Shown in pieces: positions 8,127 to 16,262 of a stretch of 22,631 nucleotides of DNA. Numbering within the stretch: the first letter of the stretch is position 1; each line of letters begins with the position of its first letter. The position numbers and the translations under genes were made by a program. The notes below the pieces were generated by a model. That model saw nothing but the letters and a program-made list of their open reading frames with translations. It did no database searches and was not told the DNA's origin. The DNA is from Bordetella parapertussis. Its GTDB lineage: Bacteria; Pseudomonadota; Gammaproteobacteria; Burkholderiales; Burkholderiaceae_C. The stretch lies in assembly GCA_945878065.1 (NCBI GenBank), contig CAMDXA010000030.1, forward strand, positions 1 through 22,631, written 5' to 3'.

Positions 8127-8147
8127 AACTGTGAACTGTGACCTGTG
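8127..8147 (+). repeat. Three tandem heptamers between nrdR and fimT
   Basis: Positions 8127-8133, 8134-8140 and 8141-8147 read AACTGTG, AACTGTG and ACCTGTG, a perfect head-to-tail arrangement with one substitution in the third copy. They lie in the 53-base gap between the nrdR stop (8161) and the fimT start (8107), so on the minus strand they sit just upstream of the pilin module. They do not resemble the NrdR box. They could be a protein-binding array or a chance short tandem repeat. Confidence 0.6.
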
Positions 8148-8160
8148 CGGGCGTGTTTTA

Positions 8161-8610
8161 TTAACGCCGGAATTCATCCACCAGGGTTTTGAATTCGTCC
8201 ACATCTTCAAAACTTCGGTAGACGCTGGCAAATCGCACGTAGGCTACCTTGTCTAGTTTTTTCAATTCACGCATCACCAATTCACCAATCCGGTTAGATG
8301 CGACTTCACGCTGCGATAAGGTCAGCAATTTGTCTTCGATACGTTCGATTGCCGCATCGATTTGCTCGGTGCTGACCGGGCGTTTACGCAGGGCCAAATT
8401 GAGCGAGCCGCGTAATTTGCTGCGGTCGTATTCGATGCGTCGTCCGTCTTTCTTTACCACCGCCGGGTAGCTGACATCGGCACGTTCATAGGTGGTGAAA
8501 CGCTTTTCGCAATGGCTGCAAGAACGGCGGCGGCGAATGGAGTCGCCCTCTTCAGACATGCGTGTTTCCATGACCTGGGTTTCCACATGGCTGCAAAAAG
8601 GGCATTTCAT
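8161..8610 (-). CDS. nrdR: Transcriptional repressor NrdR
   Basis: NrdR represses ribonucleotide reductase genes in response to ATP/dATP. The 149-residue protein has the family's exact length. An N-terminal zinc ribbon uses C3, C6, C31 and C34 (MKCPFC and SCSHCEKRF), with the strongly basic IRRRRS before the second pair. An ATP-cone domain spans about 49-139, including [16 protein letters not shown] near its start and [11 protein letters not shown] near its end. The gene follows glyA by six bases and they are probably cotranscribed; the glyA-nrdR pairing is usual in proteobacteria. No NrdR box is visible in the window, so its targets lie elsewhere. Confidence 0.98.
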   Translation of the reverse strand: MKCPFCSHVETQVMETRMSEEGDSIRRRRSCSHCEKRFTTYERADVSYPAVVKKDGRRIEYDRSKLRGSLNLALRKRPVSTEQIDAAIERIEDKLLTLSQREVASNRIGELVMRELKKLDKVAYVRFASVYRSFEDVDEFKTLVDEFRR

Positions 8611-8616
8611 AAGTTG

Positions 8617-9861
8617 TTACCCATACACCGGAAAACGGCTGGTGAGGGCGTGTACTTTGGCGCGCACTGCATCGATGTGTGCTTCATCGTTCGGGTGTTC
8701 AAGCACGTCGGCAATCAAATGCGCGGTCGCGCGTGCTTCTTCGTCCTTGAAGCCGCGCGTGGTCATGGCGGGTGTGCCAATGCGAACACCGCTGGTGACC
8801 ATGGGTTTTTCAGGGTCGTTGGGAATGGCGTTTTTGTTGATGGTCATGTGGGCATTGCCCAGCGCCACTTCTGCAGCTTTGCCGGTGATGCCCTTGGCAC
8901 GCAGATCCACCAACATGACATGGCTTTGGGTGCCACCGCTCACGATGCGTAGACCTCGCTCGGTCAAGGTTTTCGCCACGATGTCGGCGTTTTTCAAAAC
9001 TTGCTGTTGATAGGCTTTGAAGCTTGGCTCAAGTGCTTCTTTGAATGCCACTGCTTTGGCCGCGATGACATGCATCAGCGGGCCGCCTTGCAAACCGGGG
9101 AACACCGCGCTGTTGATGGCTTTTTCATGCTCGGCTTTCATCAGAATGATGCCGCCGCGCGGACCACGCAAACTTTTGTGCGTGGTGGAGGTGACCACAT
9201 CGGCATGCGGCACCGGGTTGGGGTAGACGCCCGCCGCGATCAAACCTGCGTAATGCGCCATGTCCACCAGAAAAATGGCGCCGATTTCTTTGGCCACTTT
9301 GGCGAAACGCGCGAAGTCGATGTGCAAACTGTAAGCCGATGCCCCTGCAATGATCAGCTTGGGGTGGGTGGCCAGTGCCTTGGCTTCCATGGCGTCGTAG
9401 TCGATTTCTTCTTTGGCATTCAAGCCGTAGCTCTCCACCTTGAACCACTTGCCGGACAAATTCAATGGCATGCCGTGGGTCAAGTGACCGCCTTCGGCCA
9501 AACTCATGCCCATGATGGTGTCACCCGGTTTTAAGAACGCCAGAAATACCGCCTGGTTGGCCGACGCGCCGCAATGCGGTTGCACATTGGCGGCATCCGC
9601 ACCGAACAATTGTTTGGCCCGGTCGATGGCCAGTTGCTCGGCCACATCCACATTTTCACAACCACCGTAGTAACGCTTGCCCGGGTAACCTTCGGCGTAC
9701 TTGTTGGTGAGTTGCGTGCCTTGCGCTTGCATCACCGCAGGCGAGGCGTAGTTTTCGCTCGCAATCAATTCGATATGGTGCTCTTGACGTTGGTTTTCAT
9801 GCTGAATGGCCGCCCACAGTTCGGGGTCAGTTTGGGCCATCAGTTGCGAGCGTGAGTACAT
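8617..9861 (-). CDS. glyA: Serine hydroxymethyltransferase
   Basis: GlyA interconverts serine and tetrahydrofolate with glycine and 5,10-methylene-tetrahydrofolate, and is the main source of one-carbon units in the cytoplasm. The 414-residue product matches the usual bacterial length. Signature segments include [10 protein letters not shown] (31-40), [14 protein letters not shown] (59-72), [13 protein letters not shown] (199-211), and [17 protein letters not shown] (221-237), which places the PLP lysine at K229 as in E. coli. The start ATG (9859-9861) has a GGAG ribosome binding site six bases upstream, the best Shine-Dalgarno on this strand. The lytic transglycosylase ends 20 bases upstream and nrdR begins six bases downstream. 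Confidence 0.99.
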   Translation of the reverse strand: MYSRSQLMAQTDPELWAAIQHENQRQEHHIELIASENYASPAVMQAQGTQLTNKYAEGYPGKRYYGGCENVDVAEQLAIDRAKQLFGADAANVQPHCGASANQAVFLAFLKPGDTIMGMSLAEGGHLTHGMPLNLSGKWFKVESYGLNAKEEIDYDAMEAKALATHPKLIIAGASAYSLHIDFARFAKVAKEIGAIFLVDMAHYAGLIAAGVYPNPVPHADVVTSTTHKSLRGPRGGIILMKAEHEKAINSAVFPGLQGGPLMHVIAAKAVAFKEALEPSFKAYQQQVLKNADIVAKTLTERGLRIVSGGTQSHVMLVDLRAKGITGKAAEVALGNAHMTINKNAIPNDPEKPMVTSGVRIGTPAMTTRGFKDEEARATAHLIADVLEHPNDEAHIDAVRAKVHALTSRFPVYG

Positions 9862-9881
9862 GTTTTCTCCGTGTCTCTGTT

Positions 9882-10703
9882 TCAGGGTGATGGGGTGGAT
9901 TCGTTGAGGGGGCTGAAGTTTTTGGTCTTGCCCGACACATCTGTCAAAGCAACTTCAGCAGGCGTTTTGGTGGCTGTGATAGACACCGGTTTTCCATTGG
10001 CGATGTCTTGTAGTCGTTGTTGTTCCGCCAAGACTTTGCCGACATAGCCGCCGTCTTCACCGCTATTGCCCGCACCCACATATTGGCGCAGTCCGGGCTC
10101 AAGCCCACCGTTGCGGTCTATGGCTTCACGCAGCACCAAGGCCCCGACACGCAAATTGGCCACCGGGTCAAAGGCCGCGAAATTGCCTCCATAGTTGTCG
10201 TATTTTTCAGTGTGCACCTCTGTGCGCACTTGCATAAGTCCCTGGGCCCCCATAGAACTTTGGGCAAAGGGATTGAAACTGGATTCAATCGCCATGATTG
10301 CCAGCAGCAGGGTCGGATCGAGTTTTTTTTGTTTGCCGATGTTGTACGCCTCAACCACTAACGCGCTTAACGGTTCGGGCGCCACACGGTACTTGCGGCT
10401 CAGCCACAAAGCAATGGCGGCTTGTTCTTTGGACAAATCGCGCGGGTCCACGGCGGTGGCCCTGTCGATCGCATCCGCATCATCGCTGAAACCGAAATCC
10501 AAGCCGTGCCGGTTTTGTAACCAGTCGATGAGTCGAACCTCTACGTTGTCACGCAAATCGGTTTGCGTGCTGAAAACCAGTAAAAAGCAAAAAACCGCCA
10601 AACCGAGCAACGCGAGACCGCTGTGGGTAATCAGGAAAAAGCCTTGGCCAATATCAGCCACAATGACTTTCACCGATGCTTTGATCGTTTCAAAGAGTTG
10701 CAT
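9882..10703 (-). CDS. Membrane-anchored lytic transglycosylase (SLT domain)
   Basis: The 273-residue protein has one N-terminal transmembrane segment (about 24-45, rich in L, F and V) after a short cytoplasmic tail, so the enzyme domain should face the periplasm anchored in the inner membrane. The goose-lysozyme-like SLT fold occupies about 115-235: [16 protein letters not shown] supplies the catalytic Glu (about E140), followed by MGAQGLMQV (about 152-160) and a late QYVGAGNSG that replaces the more common Y-N-A-G motif. These enzymes cleave peptidoglycan between MurNAc and GlcNAc, forming 1,6-anhydro ends. The C-terminus is Thr/Pro-rich. No specific MltE or Slt70 assignment can be made. It heads the long minus-strand gene string. 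Confidence 0.88.
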   Translation of the reverse strand: MQLFETIKASVKVIVADIGQGFFLITHSGLALLGLAVFCFLLVFSTQTDLRDNVEVRLIDWLQNRHGLDFGFSDDADAIDRATAVDPRDLSKEQAAIALWLSRKYRVAPEPLSALVVEAYNIGKQKKLDPTLLLAIMAIESSFNPFAQSSMGAQGLMQVRTEVHTEKYDNYGGNFAAFDPVANLRVGALVLREAIDRNGGLEPGLRQYVGAGNSGEDGGYVGKVLAEQQRLQDIANGKPVSITATKTPAEVALTDVSGKTKNFSPLNESTPSP

Positions 10704-10711
10704 CTGTGCAT

Positions 10712-10740
10712 TTTAAACCTTTGCCCTTAAGCCCTGTCAC
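10712..10740 (-). promoter_or_regulatory. Possible sigma70-type promoter for the lytic transglycosylase gene
   Basis: Reading the minus strand, GTGACA (10740-10735) and TTTAAA (10717-10712) are separated by 17 bases, close to the TTGACA/TATAAT consensus. The predicted transcript would start only a few bases before the ATG at 10703, making it nearly leaderless, which weakens the call. The 75-base divergent gap between this gene and the DUF349 gene shows no equally good plus-strand promoter. Confidence 0.3.
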
Positions 10741-10778
10741 AATAGCGTGCTCAGCCCATCAGGGTTCAACCTAGCGAT

Positions 10779-13631
10779 TTGACTGCCGTGAATACCCCCT
10801 CCCACAGTTCTCCCGACTTGCCCGCCTTAGATGCCTTGACAGGGGGTGCTATATCCGCTGCTACCGCAGGTGAAAGATTGGCCCGCGTTAGGCAATGGCT
10901 CGACACCGAACCGTCTATTGAACTGCTGCAACAAGTGTTCAAAGAACTCAGTGCACGCGACAAAGGCGCAGCTAAGGCGGTCAAAGAAAAGATGGAAGAA
11001 CTGCGGCGCTCCAAAACCCAGACTGCGTTGGCCGATGAGTGGGCGGCCAAAGCTAACGCCTTGCTCAACCACCCCAAATTGAATCTGGCCGATGCCATGG
11101 CTTGGTCGCGCGATGCGGCCAAAGCCGGCGCACCTTTGTCGCGTGAGCCACTCTCGGGTTTGCGCTTGGCATTGGCTGACAGGGTCAAACACATTGAAGA
11201 TTTGGCGCACCGCGCCCAGGTCCTGCGTGAGTCGGCGTTGCTGATGGCGCAACGCATTGAAGTGTTGTCAACCAAGCCCTGGACCGAAGCCATCGAATTG
11301 CGCGCTACGTTGCAATCGGACTTACAGCGCTTTGATGCTGAATTGCACACCCTTAGCCAGGACCTTCACTGGCAAAGCGTCGACCCCAAATACCCCGCCA
11401 TCCTCAATGAAGGTGCGCAACATATCCATCTGGTGTGGGATGCATTCAATGCCGCTCTGACGCAAACCGAAGCCGCAGCAGCAGACGCCAACTTGCCTTT
11501 GCCGGGGGTGCCTGCATGGGCCGATCAATTGCGTGTGTTGCGTGGTGAACCGGCCAAGCCAGCCCCTGTTACAGCCAGCAAACCCGCCCCAGACCCGGCC
11601 CAACAAGCGCAGGCTATTCAAGCAGTACAACAGTTGATGCAAACGCTGGAGGGCGAGATGGCGCTGGGCCACAGCAAGGCCACCACCGCGGCAGCCACCG
11701 CCTTGCGTCAATCCCTCAAATCCAACGCGCGTTGGTTGCCTGCTGAACTCGAGGCCACTGCCCAGTCGGCGCTCACCAAGGCGACAGAACTTGAAGGCTG
11801 GCAACGCTGGCGCGCTGACCAACTGCGCACCGAATTGGTGACCAAAGCCGAGGCGCTACTCAAACCTGCCAAAGCGGCCAAACCAACTGCAGTAACCGAG
11901 GCACCCACCGCGGCACAAGAGGTGGTTGATACATCCCCTGAAGCAATCACTGCTCCTGATGAAGCTGCCATTTCCGAAGCCAACACTGGCGCCGAAGTAA
12001 GCACTGCAAATGAAACAAGCCCCCCAGCAGAGCAGGCATGGGTTCCCGTGCTGACAGGGCGCAAATTGCAAGACACATTGCGCCAATTGCGCGACGCATG
12101 GAAACAAACAGACCAAGGCGGACAACCCAACCATGCCTTGTGGAAACGTTTTGATTTGGCGTGCAACCGTGCTTACCCTTTTGTGCAGGAATGGTTAGAG
12201 AAAGCCAAAGCCGAGTCACAGGCGCACCGCGAGCAACGTTTGGCTTTACTGGCCGAAGTGGCCGCTTGGACCCAGGCCCATGACGGCAATACCGATTGGA
12301 AAAAACAAGCGCGTGAATTGCATCAGTTCTCAGAGCGCTGGCGCAACAGCGGCCATTTGAGCGAAAAAACTTTTGCTGAATTGCAAGTGCAATGGAAAGC
12401 CGCTATGTCCGGCGCACATGCGGCTCTTGAAAAAGCGCAGGCGGCCAGCATCGCCAAACGCCGCGCCATGATTGAAGAAGCCAAGCAACTGGCCAGCGCT
12501 GCCGTGCTCAAAATTGATGCGGTCAAAGCGCTGCAACAGCGTTGGCAAATCGAATCGCAGGCGGTCGCACTCGAGCGCAAATTGGCCCAAAAACTGTGGG
12601 ATGCATTCAGGCAACCACTGGATGAAGCGTTTCAACGCAAAACACAAGACCGTGGCAGCCAAACCCAGGCTTTGTCAGCGCATGACCAATTGGTGCTGGA
12701 GGCATCTCATGCTTTGGAAAAAGCCATCGCGCAAGGCGATGTGTCAGCCATTCGCCAGGCCATGCAACATTTGAACCAAGTTGTGACAGCGCAGCCCGGA
12801 TCTGCCGCCGCCAACCCTGTGCCACCAGAACCGACTGTGCAAGCTGAGGCGCCGTTGTCGTCAGAAGTTTCATTGCCATCCGAAGCGCCGGTGTCATCTG
12901 AAGCGGCTGTCTCTGACGGGCAGGTCGCTGAAGAACAAGCCACAAACTCCGAAATTTCTGAGCCGATCAAAGCCGAGGCCAAACCGCCCATGCCTGCCAA
13001 AAAAGTGGTAGCCGTGCGTGGCGACGATCGCCCTGGACAGAAAAAAACCGAACCTGTTGTGGCCGGACGTTTTGGCGACAAACCGGGGGCGCGACGCAAT
13101 GAGCGTGATGCACCTTCACGTCGATCGGACAGAGATGCACCGCGCTCGCGCGAGTCTTTTGCCGAACGCGGTCCCCGTCTTGGTGACACAGCTTTTCGCG
13201 CCCAACGCCATGCGGTGGAGCAAGCAGAGGCAGCGTTGAAAAAGCTGGCCATGCAAGCCCACGGAGAAGTGCTGGTACATGTATTGTCTGCGTGGAAACT
13301 CAGACAAGCCGAGCAACTGCCGGCGGCAAAAGAGCTGGGTCAACGCATCACTGCAGCCCAGCGACAAGAATGGGTTCAGGCCATCAAGACCGATGCCAAA
13401 GGTGAGTCATCTACTGCGTTGCTGCGTCTGGAAATGGCGGCTGAAGTCAATACACCTGCTGACTATCAAGCGGACAGACGTGCTCTTCAATTGCAGTTAT
13501 TGACCAAGCGGCATGAAGCACCACCAACGCAAACTTGGGCGCAAGATGTGTCCACTGTTTTACAAGCTGCGTTCACGCCAGATGCCGAGCAACGTTTGCA
13601 AAACGTGCTGCGGGTTTTGCTCAGGCGTTGA
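10779..13631 (+). CDS. Large DUF349-domain protein
   Basis: The product has 950 residues from the TTG at 10779 or 947 from the GTG at 10788; no ATG is available near the start and no good ribosome binding site helps decide. It is almost entirely alpha-helical and coiled-coil-like. DUF349-type units, recognisable by repeated W-K-x-x spacing (LRDAWKQTDQ, FSERWRNSGH, VQWKAAMSG, LQQRWQIES), occupy roughly residues 430-630. Two linkers are low-complexity: about 365-420 (Ala/Glu/Thr/Pro) and about 670-740 (P/S/E-rich, SSEVSLPSEAPVSSEA). Residues about 745-810 are strongly charged with R-D-A-P repeats, then a helical tail (about 815-950). Function is unknown; DUF349 proteins are cytoplasmic. The 3' end overlaps lpxH, which runs in the opposite direction. 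Confidence 0.87.
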   Translation: MTAVNTPSHSSPDLPALDALTGGAISAATAGERLARVRQWLDTEPSIELLQQVFKELSARDKGAAKAVKEKMEELRRSKTQTALADEWAAKANALLNHPKLNLADAMAWSRDAAKAGAPLSREPLSGLRLALADRVKHIEDLAHRAQVLRESALLMAQRIEVLSTKPWTEAIELRATLQSDLQRFDAELHTLSQDLHWQSVDPKYPAILNEGAQHIHLVWDAFNAALTQTEAAAADANLPLPGVPAWADQLRVLRGEPAKPAPVTASKPAPDPAQQAQAIQAVQQLMQTLEGEMALGHSKATTAAATALRQSLKSNARWLPAELEATAQSALTKATELEGWQRWRADQLRTELVTKAEALLKPAKAAKPTAVTEAPTAAQEVVDTSPEAITAPDEAAISEANTGAEVSTANETSPPAEQAWVPVLTGRKLQDTLRQLRDAWKQTDQGGQPNHALWKRFDLACNRAYPFVQEWLEKAKAESQAHREQRLALLAEVAAWTQAHDGNTDWKKQARELHQFSERWRNSGHLSEKTFAELQVQWKAAMSGAHAALEKAQAASIAKRRAMIEEAKQLASAAVLKIDAVKALQQRWQIESQAVALERKLAQKLWDAFRQPLDEAFQRKTQDRGSQTQALSAHDQLVLEASHALEKAIAQGDVSAIRQAMQHLNQVVTAQPGSAAANPVPPEPTVQAEAPLSSEVSLPSEAPVSSEAAVSDGQVAEEQATNSEISEPIKAEAKPPMPAKKVVAVRGDDRPGQKKTEPVVAGRFGDKPGARRNERDAPSRRSDRDAPRSRESFAERGPRLGDTAFRAQRHAVEQAEAALKKLAMQAHGEVLVHVLSAWKLRQAEQLPAAKELGQRITAAQRQEWVQAIKTDAKGESSTALLRLEMAAEVNTPADYQADRRALQLQLLTKRHEAPPTQTWAQDVSTVLQAAFTPDAEQRLQNVLRVLLRR

Positions 13632-14433
13632 CAGGTGCGGGCAGCGCGTGTCGTGTAAAGCCACTGCCGCGTTGCCATACCAAGGATTGCAATCGCGGGG
13701 GTGTGGCCATGGCCTCCCAATCGCTCAGCACAATGCGCTCGAATGTTTGTTGCATCCGGTGGTCTTGCGGCATATGGGTATGCCCATGGATCAACACCGA
13801 GGCACCACTTGCTTTCAGCCATTGCACACACGCCACTTCATCCACGTCGGCCCAGTGTTCCATTTGAGATTTATTGGCCAGGCTTTGTGCTTTCAACGTT
13901 TTGGCCAGTTGCATACGGTCTGGCAAACTGCTGGCGTTCAATTGCACCAAGCTTTGTGCCGAGCGTATGGTTTGGCGATAAGCCTGATAGGCGGTATCAG
14001 ACAAGCACAAGGCATCGCCATGGCTGAGCAGCCATGTTTTGTTGTCGACATGCACCACGCAGGGGTCGCTGATGGCTGTCATGCCGGCAGCTTGGCAAGC
14101 TGTCGGGCCGAATAAGAAATCGCGGTTGCCCACCAGCCAGTAAATTGGCAGGGATTGGCTCAAGTCTCGAATGCGAGCGAGGCAATCGCGTTCAAACGCA
14201 GCAGGCGGGTGTTGCAATATATCGTCGCCTAACCAGACGTCGAACAAATCGCCCAATATGAACAACACATCCGCATTCAGTGTTTTTAGGTGATCGGCCC
14301 AAGCGCGAAAAGTGGCTGGGTCATCCATGCGCAAATGCACATCGGATAAAAAAGCAATGCGCTCGCAGTGACGCAAATCCAGTGTGGTGAGCGTGGCGGG
14401 CAAGGGCGCCGCCAAGACATCCGCATCAGACAT
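13621..14433 (-). CDS. lpxH: UDP-2,3-diacylglucosamine diphosphatase (LpxH)
   Basis: LpxH hydrolyses UDP-2,3-diacylglucosamine to lipid X and UMP at the inner face of the inner membrane, a core step of lipid A synthesis. All metallophosphoesterase motifs are present in order: SDVHL (30-34), GDLFDVWLGDD (61-71), GNRDFL (102-107), SHGDALC (137-143) and HGHTH (216-220). These supply the two-manganese site. At 270 residues it is a little longer than E. coli LpxH (240) through N- and C-terminal extensions. It lies 12 bases after ppiB, the same order (ppiB-lpxH) known in many proteobacteria. Its last 11 bases overlap the end of the convergent DUF349 gene. Confidence 0.96.
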   Translation of the reverse strand: MSDADVLAAPLPATLTTLDLRHCERIAFLSDVHLRMDDPATFRAWADHLKTLNADVLFILGDLFDVWLGDDILQHPPAAFERDCLARIRDLSQSLPIYWLVGNRDFLFGPTACQAAGMTAISDPCVVHVDNKTWLLSHGDALCLSDTAYQAYRQTIRSAQSLVQLNASSLPDRMQLAKTLKAQSLANKSQMEHWADVDEVACVQWLKASGASVLIHGHTHMPQDHRMQQTFERIVLSDWEAMATPPRLQSLVWQRGSGFTRHALPAPVNA

Positions 14434-14445
14434 GCGTGCTCAGGT

Positions 14446-14952
14446 TCAAAGCAGCACAGCCTTGGTGACCAACACATCATCCTTGGGCACGTCGTCATGA
14501 AAACCACGACGGCCGGTCGCCACTTGCGTGATGGCGTCCACTACTTCTGTGCCTGCGATGACTTTGCCAAAAACGGCGTAACCCCAACCGGACGGTGTCG
14601 GTGAGGAGTGGTTGAGAAAATCATTGTCTTTGACATTGATGAAAAATTGAGCAGTGGCTGAATGCGGGTCGCTGGTACGTGCCATGGCCACTGTGTAACA
14701 GTCGTTGGTGAGGCCATTGTTCGCCTCGTTTTCAAGCTTGGTGCCGACTTTCTTTTCTTTCAGACCAGGGCCCATACCGCCGCCTTGCACCATGAAGCCG
14801 GGTATCACGCGGTGAAAAATAGTGTCGTCATAGTGGCCTTGTTCGACATAGCTGAGGAAATTGGCGACGGTTTTTGGCGCTTTCTCGGCATCAAGCTCAA
14901 GAGTAATGACGCCATGGTCTTGGATATGCAGTTCAACGTGGGGGTTTGACAT
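14446..14952 (-). CDS. ppiB: Cytoplasmic peptidyl-prolyl cis-trans isomerase, cyclophilin type (PpiB-like)
   Basis: The 168-residue protein is a compact cyclophilin with no signal peptide, so it should act in the cytoplasm on prolyl bonds of folding proteins. The active-site motifs are intact: [14 protein letters not shown] (46-59, with the catalytic Arg at R48 and Q56), the TVAMAR strand (87-92), [14 protein letters not shown] (100-113) and GYAVFGKV (124-131). The length equals E. coli PpiB (164) within a few residues. The ATG lies two bases after the ppiA-like stop, and a GTGAAG element just upstream can serve as ribosome binding site. The paralogue next door shares the [12 protein letters not shown] segment. 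Confidence 0.95.
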   Translation of the reverse strand: MSNPHVELHIQDHGVITLELDAEKAPKTVANFLSYVEQGHYDDTIFHRVIPGFMVQGGGMGPGLKEKKVGTKLENEANNGLTNDCYTVAMARTSDPHSATAQFFINVKDNDFLNHSSPTPSGWGYAVFGKVIAGTEVVDAITQVATGRRGFHDDVPKDDVLVTKAVLL

Positions 14953-14954
14953 GT

Positions 14955-15548
14955 TTACTTCACCAGGGTTGCAGATTGAATGACGACGGGGGTTTGGGGC
15001 GCATCCGTCGGAAAAGGGCCACCGGGGCCGGTGGGCAGGGCTTTGATGCGATTGATCACATCCATGCCGGAGATAACTTTGCCGAACGCGACATAGCCCC
15101 AGCCTTGCGAAGTGGTCGATTGGTGGTCAAGAAAATCGTTATCTTTGACATTGATAAAAAACTGAGCGGAGGCCGAATGCGGGTTGTTGGTTCGGGCCAT
15201 TGAAAGCGTGCCAACAGTGTTGCGTAAACCGCCGTTGGCTTTGGCCTCGGCACCTTCGTGTTTGATTGGCGGGCGGGTGTTTTTTTCGTTGTACTTGGTG
15301 TCGTATCCGCCACCTTGGACCATGAAATTGTTGATGACGCGGTGAAACAAGGTGCCGTTGTAGTGGCCATCGCGCACGTAGCTTAAAAAGTTTTCCGCAG
15401 TTTTAGGCGTTTTGTCGGGATAGACCTCGACGATAAATTCGCCAGCGCTGGTGACAAATTTAACCTGCGGATTGGTGGACTGTGCCTGAGCAGTCAGTAC
15501 AAAGCACATCAGAAAGCTGAGTGCCAGGCGAAGGGCTGTTTGCATCAT
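14955..15548 (-). CDS. ppiA: Periplasmic peptidyl-prolyl cis-trans isomerase, cyclophilin type (PpiA-like)
   Basis: The 197-residue product begins with a Sec signal peptide ([20 protein letters not shown], cleavage predicted after AQA near residue 22), so the mature enzyme is periplasmic. The cyclophilin domain has [14 protein letters not shown] (68-81), [18 protein letters not shown] (115-132) and GYVAFGKV (151-158). The ATG at 15548 overlaps the stop of the TPR gene as ATGA; the next ATG at 15545 would give 196 residues. Together with the adjacent cytoplasmic ppiB it looks like an ancient tandem duplication in which one copy gained a signal sequence. The order TPR-ppiA-ppiB-lpxH suggests one operon. 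Confidence 0.94.
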   Translation of the reverse strand: MMQTALRLALSFLMCFVLTAQAQSTNPQVKFVTSAGEFIVEVYPDKTPKTAENFLSYVRDGHYNGTLFHRVINNFMVQGGGYDTKYNEKNTRPPIKHEGAEAKANGGLRNTVGTLSMARTNNPHSASAQFFINVKDNDFLDHQSTTSQGWGYVAFGKVISGMDVINRIKALPTGPGGPFPTDAPQTPVVIQSATLVK

Positions 15549-16102
15549 GGTGGTGTCAAAGTGAGTTGAAGAGCGGGTTGAAGAGCCGTGGTTTTTTGCT
15601 TCAGCGATTTGTCAGCGCCGCGCAAACGAATGGCGCTGTCGTAGGAACGTTGCGCCAGATGAACGAGTATGTCACCCAGGTTTTCGTGGGCGGTGGCGTA
15701 ATCGGGGTTGTTGCGTAATGCATGTTCGAACGCTTGCCTGGCTTCATCGATGCGGCCTTTGGCGGCAAGCATCACGCCAAGGTTGTTTTGCACTTCAGGC
15801 AATTCAGGGTACTCGCGTGAAAGATCTAAATAGGTGTCAAGCGCCTCATCGGTGCGGTTGAGTTGTTCCAATAAACGGGCGCGCCAAAAACGCATTTGCG
15901 GGTCACGCGGTTGCTCTTGCAAGTATTCTTCGGTGATCCACAATGCGTTGTTCCAGTCGCGACGCTTCATGCTTTTTTGCACTTCATCGTGTGGCGTGCC
16001 TTTGTAAGTTTGCTGTGTCACAGTTTGCGCTTGCACACTTGTTGCGCCAATGGCGACAAAGACCCATAGCAAAAACCATCTGCGTATCGACACCCAAGTC
16101 AT
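15545..16102 (-). CDS. Exported TPR-repeat protein
   Basis: From the ATG at 16100-16102 the product is 185 residues with a good signal peptide: MTWVSIRRWFLLWVFVAIGA, then TSVQA before the likely cleavage, and no lipobox cysteine. Earlier in-frame starts exist (GTG at 16159, ATG at 16138) but put a stretch rich in F and P before the signal, so I prefer the later ATG. Three tetratricopeptide-like units follow: WNNALWITEEYLQEQP, TDEALDTYLDLSREYP, and NLGVMLAAKGRIDEARQAFE with YATAHENLGDI. TPRs mediate protein-protein contact; a periplasmic scaffold or chaperone role fits its position ahead of two isomerases, but that is inference. The gene name cannot be assigned. Confidence 0.85.
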   Translation of the reverse strand: MTWVSIRRWFLLWVFVAIGATSVQAQTVTQQTYKGTPHDEVQKSMKRRDWNNALWITEEYLQEQPRDPQMRFWRARLLEQLNRTDEALDTYLDLSREYPELPEVQNNLGVMLAAKGRIDEARQAFEHALRNNPDYATAHENLGDILVHLAQRSYDSAIRLRGADKSLKQKTTALQPALQLTLTPP

Positions 16103-16191
16103 GCTGTTTGGCGGGAATAAAAACTGAAAAAGTGGCATGGAAATAAAAATGAAGGACACCTGTCACGAAGATACAAAGCAGAGGACCTCGC

Positions 16192-16197
16192 TATACT
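16192..16197 (+). promoter_or_regulatory. Possible -10 element upstream of cysS
   Basis: TATACT lies at 16192-16197 in the 160-base divergent region between the TPR gene and cysS, 65 bases before the cysS ATG. No convincing -35 hexamer occurs 16-18 bases upstream (AGATAC at 16169-16174). This is the only good -10 match in the gap, but the promoter call stays weak. Confidence 0.3.
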
Positions 16198-16262
16198 GAA
16201 GGCATTGTAGTAGAGTGACATTACGCACTTTCCAAGTGCAATTACATCCCGATTCAACCACC

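Noticed and set aside
10766..11350. A 194-residue minus-strand open frame at the start of the DUF349 gene
   Set aside because: Low-complexity Ser/Ala-rich antisense product, typical shadow of an Ala/Gln-rich gene; overlaps the coding strand entirely.
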